Assembly: GCA_964353115.1 (NCBI GenBank)
Contig: CAYGUI010000016.1
Coordinates: 1 to 27,402 of the forward strand
Reading direction: 5' to 3'
Length of the DNA stretch: 27,402 bases
Origin: CAYGUI01 sp964353115
Lineage (GTDB): Bacteria; Pseudomonadota; Gammaproteobacteria; JAGOUU01
Positions 14,606-22,650 of the stretch are shown piece by piece (positions within the stretch are counted from its first letter, which is position 1; every line of letters starts with the position of its first letter). Both the position numbers and the translations under genes were made by a program. Under the pieces are notes generated by a model that saw only the letters and a program-made list of their open reading frames with translations, did not search any database and was not told where the DNA came from.

Positions 14606-16933
14606 TTACATTCCGTTACCACCAGCTCCAAAGCCTCGATTAATTCTTCCGCTTTTACGAGCTGCTGAAGGACCAGATAATCCTCTACTAGCAAATCCTT
14701 TTGCAACACCCTGAGTTTTACCATTAGAGTCTGTTACATTTTGAACTCCTTCAAAATTTCTTAAAGCTTGGCGAACATCCCTACCACCTATTGTGGCACC
14801 TTCACCTTCTCCATTTAAGAAGTTGTCTCGATTTTGATTAATGTTAGAAGAACTATCCTCACCAGAAGTTTGAGCACTGTTACCTAGCATTTTACCAGCA
14901 GAGCCAACAGCTTCACTAACACCGCCTTTCGCTCCTTGTAACACTTCGTCAGAGTTAATCATGCTAGAGTGGTTATGACCAACCCAAGTCATTACTTTAT
15001 CTGGAACCATGTGTATTAATTTAAACACTTGGTTGATTAAGCCGATTACGAAAGTATTATAAAGTACAAGTACTACGATACCTGCAAATATACCAGTCGA
15101 AATATTACTAAAGCTTATGAATGATAACGCTTGATAAAAACCTGCGTTAACTATTTCAAACACTATGTGTGACAACAACATTGCAGATAAGAAACCAAAG
15201 ATCATTAATGTTGGTCGTAAGAATGTATTGAATATTAACATTATTGCTGGCTCAGCACGGCCAAACACTTCGTGTTGACCATCTGGAGATACAAGACCTA
15301 CCATTGTGATTGGCGCAGCAATCATTGATTCTATACAAATCATCAACCAGCCAAGTACACCAGTTGCGAAAATCATAAACGGTACCATTGGTACGTAGAA
15401 CATTAAAGTATAACCTACTGCAAGAAGCGGTAAAGTTAATGATATTAGCATTGGCAAGAAACTTGCACCTTCCATTGCAATACCATATACCGGGTTAAAA
15501 CCTAGTCCCCAAGCGGCACCTGTAGTTAATGTTAATAAACCACTTGCTACAATAAACGCTATACTTGAAGCTTCTATTGCATTTACTAATGTCTGACCAA
15601 TACTCATTATATTTAAGATAGGATCGCCTGTCATACCACTTGAATTATACATGTGATGTAAATGTGATCCTAACCCAGCTAATGCACCACAAGTAGCAAG
15701 CATCCAAGTACCTAATGGAATATTTCCAACAAGCATTGATCCTGCTGATACAAATCCTGAAGTTCCACACAACATTGCCTGATTACCCATATCCGGTTTT
15801 GGTATTGGTAATTGGTTAATTGCACCGTTTAACACACCGCTTGATGGGTAGTTCATATAATTACTGTAATTACTAACTATTGCAGCTCCTTTTGTTTCTT
15901 CTGCTTTTTGTTTAGCTAAGTCATGGTAATATGCACCAGCGTTAGCCCAGCCCATATCATATATTTGTTTTCCTGTTGGAGAAACTCCATCAGCTTTTTG
16001 CGCATCGCTTTTTGTATAACCAGTATAAGTTACTGATACGTTTTTATAAGCATCCCAAGAGTTAAGCACGAATCTGTTAATTAAATTTTGTGCGTCTTTT
16101 GGTTGCTCTTGCGCAGATTGTACTGTATTAGCCGCTTGATAAATCAATTGAGCTATTGGTTGAGTGATTGATAATCTTTCTTGTGGGCTTAAATCGTTAG
16201 CAAACTGTACAGTAAAAGTACCAGCACCATCGATAGTAACACCGTTTTCTGTTGCATGAACATAATCCATAGATAATGGTGTAGCAGCAATACTACTACT
16301 TGTTTCATGCTTAGCCGCTAATCCCATACCAGCACTATAAACGTTCTGGATGAATTGCTCAGCGTTTTTATTACCAATTGAATTTAAACCTGTTGATGTA
16401 GGTTGCTCTTGTTGTACGATGCTACCACCAGCAGCAAAGTAATCAACCGCACGATGCCATACTACGTCAGCAGCACCAACACCTTGTAAAATTACCCACA
16501 TAATGAACATTTGCACTGCACTATAACCTGATGGTAATGGTGCAACTGCAGCTAAACCGATAATTAATCTAATTGGATATACAGGTGAGCTCATTGTTTT
16601 GCTCATCATACTACCTTGGCTTGCAGCATTTACTAATGACATCATAACGCCATAAACCGCCATTAATGCTACGAAGATTAGCATTATCGCGTTAAATACT
16701 TGGAAAACTGCCGGTAATAAACCTGGACCGTGATACGGTAACATTCCACCAACTGAACCGAAAATTTGACTTAACCAATATATAGATAAGTCAGATTTAG
16801 CTGGAGTAAATAAATTGTCATACCAAATAGTACTTGCTGATGCAGAGGCGCTAAAGCTCATAGCAAAAACACCCGTGGCAACGAGCAGTACTGCTTTCAT
16901 TGATTTTAATTTGCTAAATATTTTACTTAACAT
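14606..16933 (-). CDS. dotA: Dot/Icm polytopic membrane protein DotA
   Basis: A large inner-membrane protein of the type IVB system. In Legionella it is also found secreted, as rings. A signal-like segment (VLLVATGVFAMSFSASASA, about 15-33) precedes a family-typical start SDLSIYWLSQIFGSVGGMLP, AIMLIFVALMAVYGVM and RLIIGLAAVAPLPSGYSA. A periplasmic region (about 165-375) is followed by several membrane helices (about 390-650). The C-terminal ~120 residues are polar with Gly/Ser/Asn. At 775 residues it is clearly shorter than Legionella DotA (about 1048), mostly in the periplasmic part. A Shine-Dalgarno AGAGG precedes the ATG, which overlaps the end of icmV by 11 bp. It is the R64 TraY counterpart. 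Confidence 0.93.
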   Translation of the reverse strand: MLSKIFSKLKSMKAVLLVATGVFAMSFSASASASTIWYDNLFTPAKSDLSIYWLSQIFGSVGGMLPYHGPGLLPAVFQVFNAIMLIFVALMAVYGVMMSLVNAASQGSMMSKTMSSPVYPIRLIIGLAAVAPLPSGYSAVQMFIMWVILQGVGAADVVWHRAVDYFAAGGSIVQQEQPTSTGLNSIGNKNAEQFIQNVYSAGMGLAAKHETSSSIAATPLSMDYVHATENGVTIDGAGTFTVQFANDLSPQERLSITQPIAQLIYQAANTVQSAQEQPKDAQNLINRFVLNSWDAYKNVSVTYTGYTKSDAQKADGVSPTGKQIYDMGWANAGAYYHDLAKQKAEETKGAAIVSNYSNYMNYPSSGVLNGAINQLPIPKPDMGNQAMLCGTSGFVSAGSMLVGNIPLGTWMLATCGALAGLGSHLHHMYNSSGMTGDPILNIMSIGQTLVNAIEASSIAFIVASGLLTLTTGAAWGLGFNPVYGIAMEGASFLPMLISLTLPLLAVGYTLMFYVPMVPFMIFATGVLGWLMICIESMIAAPITMVGLVSPDGQHEVFGRAEPAIMLIFNTFLRPTLMIFGFLSAMLLSHIVFEIVNAGFYQALSFISFSNISTGIFAGIVVLVLYNTFVIGLINQVFKLIHMVPDKVMTWVGHNHSSMINSDEVLQGAKGGVSEAVGSAGKMLGNSAQTSGEDSSSNINQNRDNFLNGEGEGATIGGRDVRQALRNFEGVQNVTDSNGKTQGVAKGFASRGLSGPSAARKSGRINRGFGAGGNGM

Positions 16934-17396
16934 TTTTGCCTCTTTTATTATTATTTAATAATTCTTTTACTTCATTAAGTGCTAAAAATAATTTGTAAGA
17001 GTAAGCACCTAAAATTACTGTTATTAAAATCCATAAGAAAAATGCAAACCAGTGTGCATTTATTAAGAAGTAAACTAATATCCCTAAACTTAAAGTTGTA
17101 CAAACAGCTAGTACAATTGTATTTACTAAGAAACCTTGACGCATTTTAGTTAACTCTTCGTTACTATATTTAGGAGCTATTAAGTTTGCTTCATTTGCAG
17201 CTTTTTCTCCTAAAAACGAATTAACTGTTCGGTAGAAACTTTCAATAATGAATGATCCACCTTCTTTTACGTTATTAAAACCAAGCCAAGAACCTACATT
17301 AAAGAAGTTACGATAAACGAAACCACCTGTGCGGCGTATTCTTCCTTTCTGTTCTGGTTGCTTTCCTTTCTTGTTGTTTTTATTAAAAATTGCCAT
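16923..17396 (-). CDS. icmV: Dot/Icm inner-membrane protein IcmV
   Basis: A 157-residue protein (Legionella IcmV is about 151) with a basic cytoplasmic N-terminus, FNVGSWLGFNNVKEGG near residue 32 and a long polar segment. Two closely spaced membrane helices follow (about 92-112 and 116-136), then a charged C-terminus. This layout and the position directly upstream of dotA fit IcmV, the counterpart of R64 TraX. Sequence similarity to Legionella IcmV is weak by eye, so the name rests partly on context. It is the first gene after the promoter at 17491-17520 and overlaps dotA by 11 bp. Confidence 0.72.
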   Translation of the reverse strand: MAIFNKNNKKGKQPEQKGRIRRTGGFVYRNFFNVGSWLGFNNVKEGGSFIIESFYRTVNSFLGEKAANEANLIAPKYSNEELTKMRQGFLVNTIVLAVCTTLSLGILVYFLINAHWFAFFLWILITVILGAYSYKLFLALNEVKELLNNNKRGKNVK

Positions 17397-17490
17397 ATTT
17401 CTCTTATTTTATTATTCTTTTGTTTTGACCAACATCCAAACTTATGATTGGATGTCTCAATTACTGCTATCTTTTTAATAGCAATAAGCT
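17397..17490 (-). promoter_or_regulatory. icmV 5' leader with two hairpins
   Basis: Between the predicted -10 and the icmV start the leader would be about 90 nt. It carries two inverted repeats: tgctat/atagca at 17465-17483 (7-base loop) and acatccaa/ttggatgt at 17432-17455 (8-base loop). They could be a leader structure or protein-binding sites. Neither is followed by a U-run, so attenuation by termination is unlikely. Confidence 0.45.
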
Positions 17491-17520
17491 ATGATACCAG
17501 TAAATGTATGGCTGTGTCAA
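17491..17520 (-). promoter_or_regulatory. Predicted sigma-70 promoter for icmV-dotA
   Basis: On the minus strand a consensus TTGACA (17520-17515) is followed, after 18 bp, by TATCAT (17496-17491), a five of six match. It is the strongest promoter seen by eye in the window. It gives icmV-dotA an independent transcript, separated from the icmW-icmX operon by the repeat block at 17578-17765. Confidence 0.7.
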
Positions 17521-17577
17521 TGGGTTTTGTTAGTTTATTGGCTTATATAGTTCCGTGCTTAACTTATTGATTTTGTG

Positions 17578-17680
17578 AAAAACCCCCGCCGCACTTCGTG
17601 CGTCTGCCCCCTTTAATAAGGGGGCGTTCTTATACCCCCTTTCGTAAAGGGGGTCGGCGCGTCAGCGCCGGGGGGTTTTT
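17578..17680 (+). repeat. 103-bp multi-hairpin repeat, copy 2
   Basis: The same outer stem and four hairpins as copy 1 (14429-14531), in the same orientation, differing only at position 17589 (c for a, which weakens the first hairpin by one pair). It lies in the 384-bp gene-free gap between icmX and icmV, downstream of the icmX stop, where it may act as the terminator of the icmW operon. Confidence 0.9.
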
Positions 17681-17742
17681 CTAGATTCCCGCCTTCGCGG
17701 GAATGACGGGGGGGTTTTTCTAGATTCCCGCCTTCGCGGGAA
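17670..17742. repeat. 34-bp sequence duplicated with 39-bp period
   Basis: The segment from the g-run through tttttctagattcccgcc to cgcgggaa occurs at 17670-17703 and again at 17709-17742. The first copy completes the 20-bp palindrome at 17685-17704. The second runs into the 34-bp inverted repeat. It looks like a local duplication inside the repeat block. Confidence 0.8.
17685..17704. repeat. 20-bp palindrome, attccc-N8-gggaat type
   Basis: attcccgccttcgcgggaat, the reverse complement of the copy at 14362-14381. A second, incomplete copy is at 17724-17742. Confidence 0.8.
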
Positions 17743-17765
17743 ACGCCAGTAGCGCAGCAATGACG
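17732..17765. repeat. 34-bp inverted repeat, right copy
   Basis: Starts cttcgcgggaaacgccagta and ends gcgcagcaatgacg. It is the exact reverse complement of 14322-14355. It ends 15 bp before the icmX stop codon. Confidence 0.85.
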
Positions 17766-17780
17766 AAGAAGAAAACCGAA

Positions 17781-19382
17781 TTAATCCGCAGCACACACCA
17801 CAGCGTTTTTATTCGCAGAATCCTTACAATTCACTACTTTTTTGATTTGTTTAGCTTTTTCTTTGATGCAAGATAAGCTATTTGGAGCATCCTTACACTC
17901 TTTGCTGCTATCTGCTTGTTTTGCCGCAGTACTACATTCAGTTGCTGCTTTGCCGCTTAAGCCATTACATAGCGGATCAGAGCTTGAACCACTATCTGAG
18001 CCTGAAGAATCGCCAGTTAAGCCAAGCTTATCTGCTTGTTTTTGTACTGTATCAGCAATAGCCTCACCACCTGGCTGTGAACGTAAGGCACTGGTTAAAT
18101 TACCAATAATCTTAGCAGGAGTAGTTTCTGCTTTAGCCCTCGCTTGACCCGCTTGAACTTGGCTAATTATGCCAGCTGTAGCAGAAGTCTGCATTGCGAT
18201 TAATCCTACAAGATATTGATTTTGCGCATACATTTTTTCATTCAGCTCTAATTGCGTCGCCATCATCATCGCCATTTCTTTTAATACAGCATCTTGCGGC
18301 ATTGATTGTAAATTATCATACCAACGAGGATTTTCGAAACGTTTAGTCGCTTCAAATTTTAATAAACCATAAGGACTAGTTACTTGTAATTGATCTTTTG
18401 TTAAATCAGATAAGTTTTGCCCTGGAACATACTTTTTAGGAATTGCTAAATATGGCGATGCCATATGATCAGAGTAAATTGAAAGTAATGCATCTTGCGC
18501 CATAGATTTTTGCGCATTAGTTGCATACCAATTTACAAGCTGTGGACCTGCAGTATCAATGCCTACAGTCTGATCATTACCAGATTTTAATAAATCTTTT
18601 GGTACAGCTGTTGGTAACATGCCTGTTATATTTTGAATATAACGCAGTGCTGCTTGAGAATTAGTAATGTCTGGTGCAAATAGACTACCTGCTGCTAAAT
18701 CAGCATAAGGATCATTTACATACCGATTAGCACTACAAGCTTGTTGCAAAGTTGTATTGCCCATATCAACTGTTTTGATATTATTTTCAAAACCACCACA
18801 ATAACCCGATGACGCACGTGATAATAATAAACTTTTTAATAAGTTTTGCTCACTGTTAGTTGATGTTAATGGGTAATTAGTAGAAGTTGTATCTGTTGTT
18901 GTGCGACCAGTTGGATCAAAAGCTTGTACCGGATCTTGATTATTTCCTTGGTTATAACGTAATGCCTTACTTCCCATATAATATTGCAACCAAGCATCAG
19001 AAATCTGATTTTTTACATTTTTTATATTTGAAGTTGCATATGGCAAAGCACTACCATTAGCTCTGGTACTGTAATAAGTTGGCGGTAATGTATTACGCGC
19101 TTCTTTTACTAGCTGTGCTAAATAAACTGTTTGACTTAAAATTGCGCTCTCTGGTGAATCAGAAGGCTTTATTGATCCAATATTTGAATCCGGAGAAGTT
19201 AACGGATCATAAGTTAAACCACCAGAATTTTGATTTTGATTAGCATTTGACTGTTGTTGCTGACTACCACCTGCTGTTCCAGGAATAATTGTTGATAAAT
19301 TATCTGCAGCAAAAGCAGCTGATAAATATCCTAGCGTCATAATCGGTACTATAGTTAAAGCTATTTTTTTTCTTACTATCAT
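17781..19382 (-). CDS. icmX: IcmX-like exported Dot/Icm protein
   Basis: A 533-residue exported protein with signal peptide (basic MIVRKK, hydrophobic core, AFA cleavage near residue 25). A Gln/Asn/Ser-rich linker (about 40-56), a central globular region (75-430) and a Cys-rich C-terminal tail with six cysteines in about 65 residues follow. With YCGGF and QQAC there are eight cysteines, an even number. Candidate family segments are SQTVYLAQLVKEARNTLP and ALLSIYSDHMASPYLAIP. The IcmX assignment rests mainly on export, size (Legionella IcmX is about 466) and placement in an icmW operon beside icmV. It overlaps the preceding gene by ATGA, so the two are probably made together. Confidence 0.55.
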   Translation of the reverse strand: MIVRKKIALTIVPIMTLGYLSAAFAADNLSTIIPGTAGGSQQQQSNANQNQNSGGLTYDPLTSPDSNIGSIKPSDSPESAILSQTVYLAQLVKEARNTLPPTYYSTRANGSALPYATSNIKNVKNQISDAWLQYYMGSKALRYNQGNNQDPVQAFDPTGRTTTDTTSTNYPLTSTNSEQNLLKSLLLSRASSGYCGGFENNIKTVDMGNTTLQQACSANRYVNDPYADLAAGSLFAPDITNSQAALRYIQNITGMLPTAVPKDLLKSGNDQTVGIDTAGPQLVNWYATNAQKSMAQDALLSIYSDHMASPYLAIPKKYVPGQNLSDLTKDQLQVTSPYGLLKFEATKRFENPRWYDNLQSMPQDAVLKEMAMMMATQLELNEKMYAQNQYLVGLIAMQTSATAGIISQVQAGQARAKAETTPAKIIGNLTSALRSQPGGEAIADTVQKQADKLGLTGDSSGSDSGSSSDPLCNGLSGKAATECSTAAKQADSSKECKDAPNSLSCIKEKAKQIKKVVNCKDSANKNAVVCAAD

Positions 19383-21022
19383 TGTGGAACCTCACCATAA
19401 AGTCTACAGCCACAGAAATATTCTCGTTGGCCATCATTTTTTAATATTGAGTAATGTCGCCCTTGTTCAAACTTACTAGTAAATTTATCAAATTTAATTC
19501 CTGGATAACGCACATGCAACAAGCGACGGAACATCGAATCACTTGACGATGCACTACAACGTGCAGGACAGATTTGCGATACGTTTTGATCAGAAATTTG
19601 TGTAGAGCCTACTGATAAAGGATATTCAATGCTATAACCAAGATCACCGCCACCACCTGGAACAGGAGTTACGCGACCTGTACCTGGTAATTTACTACGC
19701 TCTGTTTTTAATTTATTTAAACTGTCAATCCAACCGCGAGCGATTAAATCACATTCTTCTTTACTTTTACCTGGACATGCAACGCCTGGAGCTGGAAGAG
19801 CTGGATTTGGTACGCCGTAAAAATATCCTTCAACACCAAATGTTAAATTATCAGGACTAATTGGTACATCCTTACACATATCACGACCTAATTGGCTAAT
19901 CAAATAAGGATTTCCTGTTTGTAATAGTGCAGCACAACTTGCTGGACGCATACATAAACCTTTAGCCTCAGCAGCTTCAGAGCATATACAACCTGTTGCA
20001 GCAAATGCTTTGCTATCACCAAAAGATAAATTAACAATATCTGATGTACATTGATCTGGAGTTAATGGACCTGGAGTTGGACCATCCGGACTAGGTGCAG
20101 GAGAAGGACCTGGAGCTGGGCCTGAAGTACACAGAGGATCAGTACTATTAGTACTACAACAATCAATTATGTATTGTTGACGTGCTGAATCATCACCACT
20201 ATCAGCTTTAGTTTTTAAAACTTTACAATCAACTGGTTGATCTGGCTTTTGCTCTTTACAAGAATCTAACAAACCAGCAGCTGTTGGTGAAATACCTGAA
20301 ATAAAAGAGCACAATTTACTTTGACCAGAACTAGAGCCACCAGCACCAGATGGCATCCCAGCTCCTGATCCTGTAGTTTGCCCTTGTGATAAACCAAATT
20401 GTGCACCTGAGCCACCTTGATCACCTTCTGGCTCACCAGCTTGCTCTAATGCTTTTGATAATTGTGGAGCTGTAGCCCCTTCGCCACTTAAATTAGAAGA
20501 TGGTGATGGTAGTGTGAAAACTTGCCCTTCTGAGCTTGAATCACCACATCCAGACATTCCACCGAATTGTAAAATTTTATTAACTTGATCTTTATTTAAT
20601 CCTGTATTGCCTAAGTTAACTTGTAAGGCTTCAAGAATTTTTATTGATTCTTGTTTAGATTTATCTGCCCAATTTAAATAATTACCGCAAGAATTTTTAA
20701 ATGCTGTTTGCGCATTAGAATCTTTTAAATACTTATCTATATTATTTGAATTTAATAAATTATTTTCACGAAGATTGGTTAAGTTTGCCTGACAAGCTTT
20801 AGCTGCATCTTTATTATCAGTCAAATTTGAGCAATTAAATTTTTGATTAGACATGCCCATTATCATTAAGTACGATGTGGAGTTTATCGATACACAAGTA
20901 CTATTTTTTTTACATTGATCTTGTGAATTATTCTCTTGGGCATAAGCAAAGCCTGTTAAAAATAACAGAAAGAAAGTGATGTATTTATATTTTATTATTA
21001 TTTTTTTCATATTATTTCTCAT
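19379..21022 (-). CDS. Cysteine-rich exported protein between icmW and icmX, unknown function
   Basis: A 547-residue exported protein with signal peptide YITFFLLFLTGFAYA and 24 cysteines, unusually many for a secretion component and consistent with twelve disulfides. Its regions are an N-terminal Cys domain (30-155), a Gly/Ser-rich linker (160-230), a Cys segment (about 235-295), a Pro-rich linker of PSPAP type (about 297-320), a second Cys domain (320-410), and a C-terminal domain ending in FCGCRLYGEVPQ. Its ATG follows the icmW stop by 3 bp with an AAGGG Shine-Dalgarno sequence, and its end overlaps icmX by ATGA. Legionella has no gene between icmW and icmX. I do not recognise the family. 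Confidence 0.8.
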   Translation of the reverse strand: MRNNMKKIIIKYKYITFFLLFLTGFAYAQENNSQDQCKKNSTCVSINSTSYLMIMGMSNQKFNCSNLTDNKDAAKACQANLTNLRENNLLNSNNIDKYLKDSNAQTAFKNSCGNYLNWADKSKQESIKILEALQVNLGNTGLNKDQVNKILQFGGMSGCGDSSSEGQVFTLPSPSSNLSGEGATAPQLSKALEQAGEPEGDQGGSGAQFGLSQGQTTGSGAGMPSGAGGSSSGQSKLCSFISGISPTAAGLLDSCKEQKPDQPVDCKVLKTKADSGDDSARQQYIIDCCSTNSTDPLCTSGPAPGPSPAPSPDGPTPGPLTPDQCTSDIVNLSFGDSKAFAATGCICSEAAEAKGLCMRPASCAALLQTGNPYLISQLGRDMCKDVPISPDNLTFGVEGYFYGVPNPALPAPGVACPGKSKEECDLIARGWIDSLNKLKTERSKLPGTGRVTPVPGGGGDLGYSIEYPLSVGSTQISDQNVSQICPARCSASSSDSMFRRLLHVRYPGIKFDKFTSKFEQGRHYSILKNDGQREYFCGCRLYGEVPQ

Positions 21023-21025
21023 TAA

Positions 21026-21475
21026 TTACCCTTCCGATAGCTCTAATGCATTTATCACCAAATTAATCCTTTGTGGTGCAAAAATTCGCGCTAGTAACTG
21101 CAAGCGCTCAAAAATTAAATTTCTATTTAAAAATAAACCGGTTACTGTATCTGTATTTTTACTTGCGACTTCTGAATAAATTAATAATTTTGAAGCGGTG
21201 CCCGGCAATTTTGCATCTAAAAATTGCATAAAGCGCAACGAGCGCGTGACTTTCACGTTAGTTAAAAGATTTACAAATAATTTTTCATCCTTTAAATCGA
21301 TACGCTTCATTTCATCAAGACTGTCGGTGATATCTTGAAGTAATTTATTTAACTCAACATTATCATCAAAAGTCCAGTCTTCCACATGCCCCATCATGTT
21401 AATTACACGACTAAGAAAAGGGTCATGGTTTTTAACCCAAAAGTCTTTACAGCCCTCAAGGCTCATATCAGGCAT
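21026..21475 (-). CDS. icmW: Dot/Icm type IV adaptor IcmW
   Basis: A small acidic cytoplasmic adaptor that forms a heterodimer with IcmS and binds the DotL tail to recruit effectors. Similarity to Legionella IcmW runs along the whole length: MPDMSLEGCKDFW, VINMMGHVEDWTFDDN, RSLRFMQFLDAKLPGTASK, FLNRNLIFERLQLLARIF and a terminal LVINALELSE. I place the start at the ATG ending at 21475 (149 residues) because it aligns with the Legionella start and has GAGGAA about 6 bp upstream. An upstream ATG at 21499 would leave almost no leader after the predicted promoter. It is the first gene of the operon that continues with the 547-aa gene and icmX. Confidence 0.95.
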   Translation of the reverse strand: MPDMSLEGCKDFWVKNHDPFLSRVINMMGHVEDWTFDDNVELNKLLQDITDSLDEMKRIDLKDEKLFVNLLTNVKVTRSLRFMQFLDAKLPGTASKLLIYSEVASKNTDTVTGLFLNRNLIFERLQLLARIFAPQRINLVINALELSEG

Positions 21476-21511
21476 AGATTCCTCAAAACGTATTTTCAAT
21501 AATAAGTATAG

Positions 21512-21540
21512 AATATACTATATTGTTTTGCTCCCAACAA
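21512..21540 (-). promoter_or_regulatory. Predicted sigma-70 promoter for the icmW operon
   Basis: On the minus strand TTGTTG (21540-21535), a 17-bp spacer, and TATATT (21517-21512). The expected transcription start near 21505 gives a leader of about 30 nt to the preferred icmW start at 21475. Confidence 0.5.
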
Positions 21541-21649
21541 CCCCGACCTATATGTAACTCATTGAAAAAATTAGATATTTCGTTATTGGTCAAGTAATAA
21601 TAAATCTACTAAACTTAATATAAATACAATAAAAATAAAAAGTTAGATT

Positions 21650-22588
21650 ATGAATCTTAAAGATCTCGAGCTATTGCATAATCAACTAAAGAATTTTAAT
21701 TTATCTCAGCCGTTATTAAATAATCAGCTATTTGATAAATATAAAACCTTTTATCATTTAAATTTTAATAACTGCGAATATCATATTGGATTATTTGATA
21801 GCGGAAAATTTAAAATTTGTGGGCACTTATTTTTGCCCAAAAATTATACAAAGTTAGTTTTTTTCATTCACGGCTATGGCGATCATATTGGTCTACAAAG
21901 TAATTTTATAAAATTTTGTATAGATAATAATATTGCTTTTGCTTGTGCTGAGTTGCCAGGACATGGCTTATCATCAGGAAAACGCTGCGATATTAGAAGT
22001 TTTAATAAGTATATTAATGCTATAAAAGATTGGCATGATGTTTTAACTATTAATTTAAAAAATAATTATAGAGATGTTAATAAGACCATGGTTGGATATA
22101 GCACAGGTGGTGGACTAATATTCTCTTTATTACAAGATCATATTTTTGCGAAAAATTTTAGTAATTTTATTTGTATCGCCCCACTTTTATCGATCCCATA
22201 TTGGGAAGTTATTGAGCTTATGCTTAATTATTTACCATTTATAAAAATAGTAAATCGTTATTTTGTGCCCAATACTTACAATGAAGAAATGGCCCATTTT
22301 ATGGGGTATAAAGACCCTCAACTGCCAACTAAAGCCCCAATGACATGGTTTGCAGCCATGCATAGATGGAAGCGTAAATTTAATAAATTTAGGGTTAATA
22401 ATACTGAAATTAATATATTTCAAGGCATTGATGATACGGTTGTTGACTGGAAATATAATATCAAAGAAATCGCCAAAAAATTCCCCAATAATAACATACA
22501 CTTAATTGAGCATGCTAAGCATAATTTATTGAATGAAATTAAAGAGACAAGGGATAGCATTTATCATAAAATCTTAACATTGATTTAG
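21650..22588 (+). CDS. Alpha/beta hydrolase, lysophospholipase/monoacylglycerol lipase-like
   Basis: A 312-residue serine hydrolase without signal peptide. It shows the oxyanion region FFIHGYGDH (72-79), ELPGHGLSSG (101-110), the nucleophile elbow GYSTGG with Ser151, the acid GIDDTVVDW (Asp261 or 262) and the base EHAKHN (His291). This layout is that of the Hydrolase_4 / PldB-type lysophospholipases and monoglyceride lipases acting on lipid esters. The true substrate cannot be read from sequence. The gene is very AT-rich and opens a plus-strand pair next to icmW. It could be housekeeping lipid metabolism or a secreted effector acting on host lipids. The second possibility is only an inference from position. 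Confidence 0.85.
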   Translation: MNLKDLELLHNQLKNFNLSQPLLNNQLFDKYKTFYHLNFNNCEYHIGLFDSGKFKICGHLFLPKNYTKLVFFIHGYGDHIGLQSNFIKFCIDNNIAFACAELPGHGLSSGKRCDIRSFNKYINAIKDWHDVLTINLKNNYRDVNKTMVGYSTGGGLIFSLLQDHIFAKNFSNFICIAPLLSIPYWEVIELMLNYLPFIKIVNRYFVPNTYNEEMAHFMGYKDPQLPTKAPMTWFAAMHRWKRKFNKFRVNNTEINIFQGIDDTVVDWKYNIKEIAKKFPNNNIHLIEHAKHNLLNEIKETRDSIYHKILTLI

Positions 22589-22593
22589 TTTGT

Positions 22594-22622
22594 TAATTAA
22601 TTTACAATCTTTTCTATATAAT
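22594..22622 (+). promoter_or_regulatory. Possible promoter of the solenoid gene
   Basis: A perfect TATAAT at 22617-22622 lies 28 bp before the ATG. At 17-bp spacing the -35 is a weak TTAATT (22594-22599). The sequence in between is very AT-rich, so chance matches are likely. Confidence 0.35.
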
Positions 22623-22650
22623 TTAGGCAACAAATAAAAAAGATTGTTTT

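Noticed and set aside
21476..21499. An upstream icmW start at 21499.
   Set aside because: The ATG at 21475 matches the Legionella IcmW start, has a good Shine-Dalgarno sequence, and leaves a reasonable leader after the predicted promoter.
22232..22501. An antisense open frame inside the hydrolase gene.
   Set aside because: The hydrolase frame has a complete catalytic triad. The antisense frame shows no recognisable feature.
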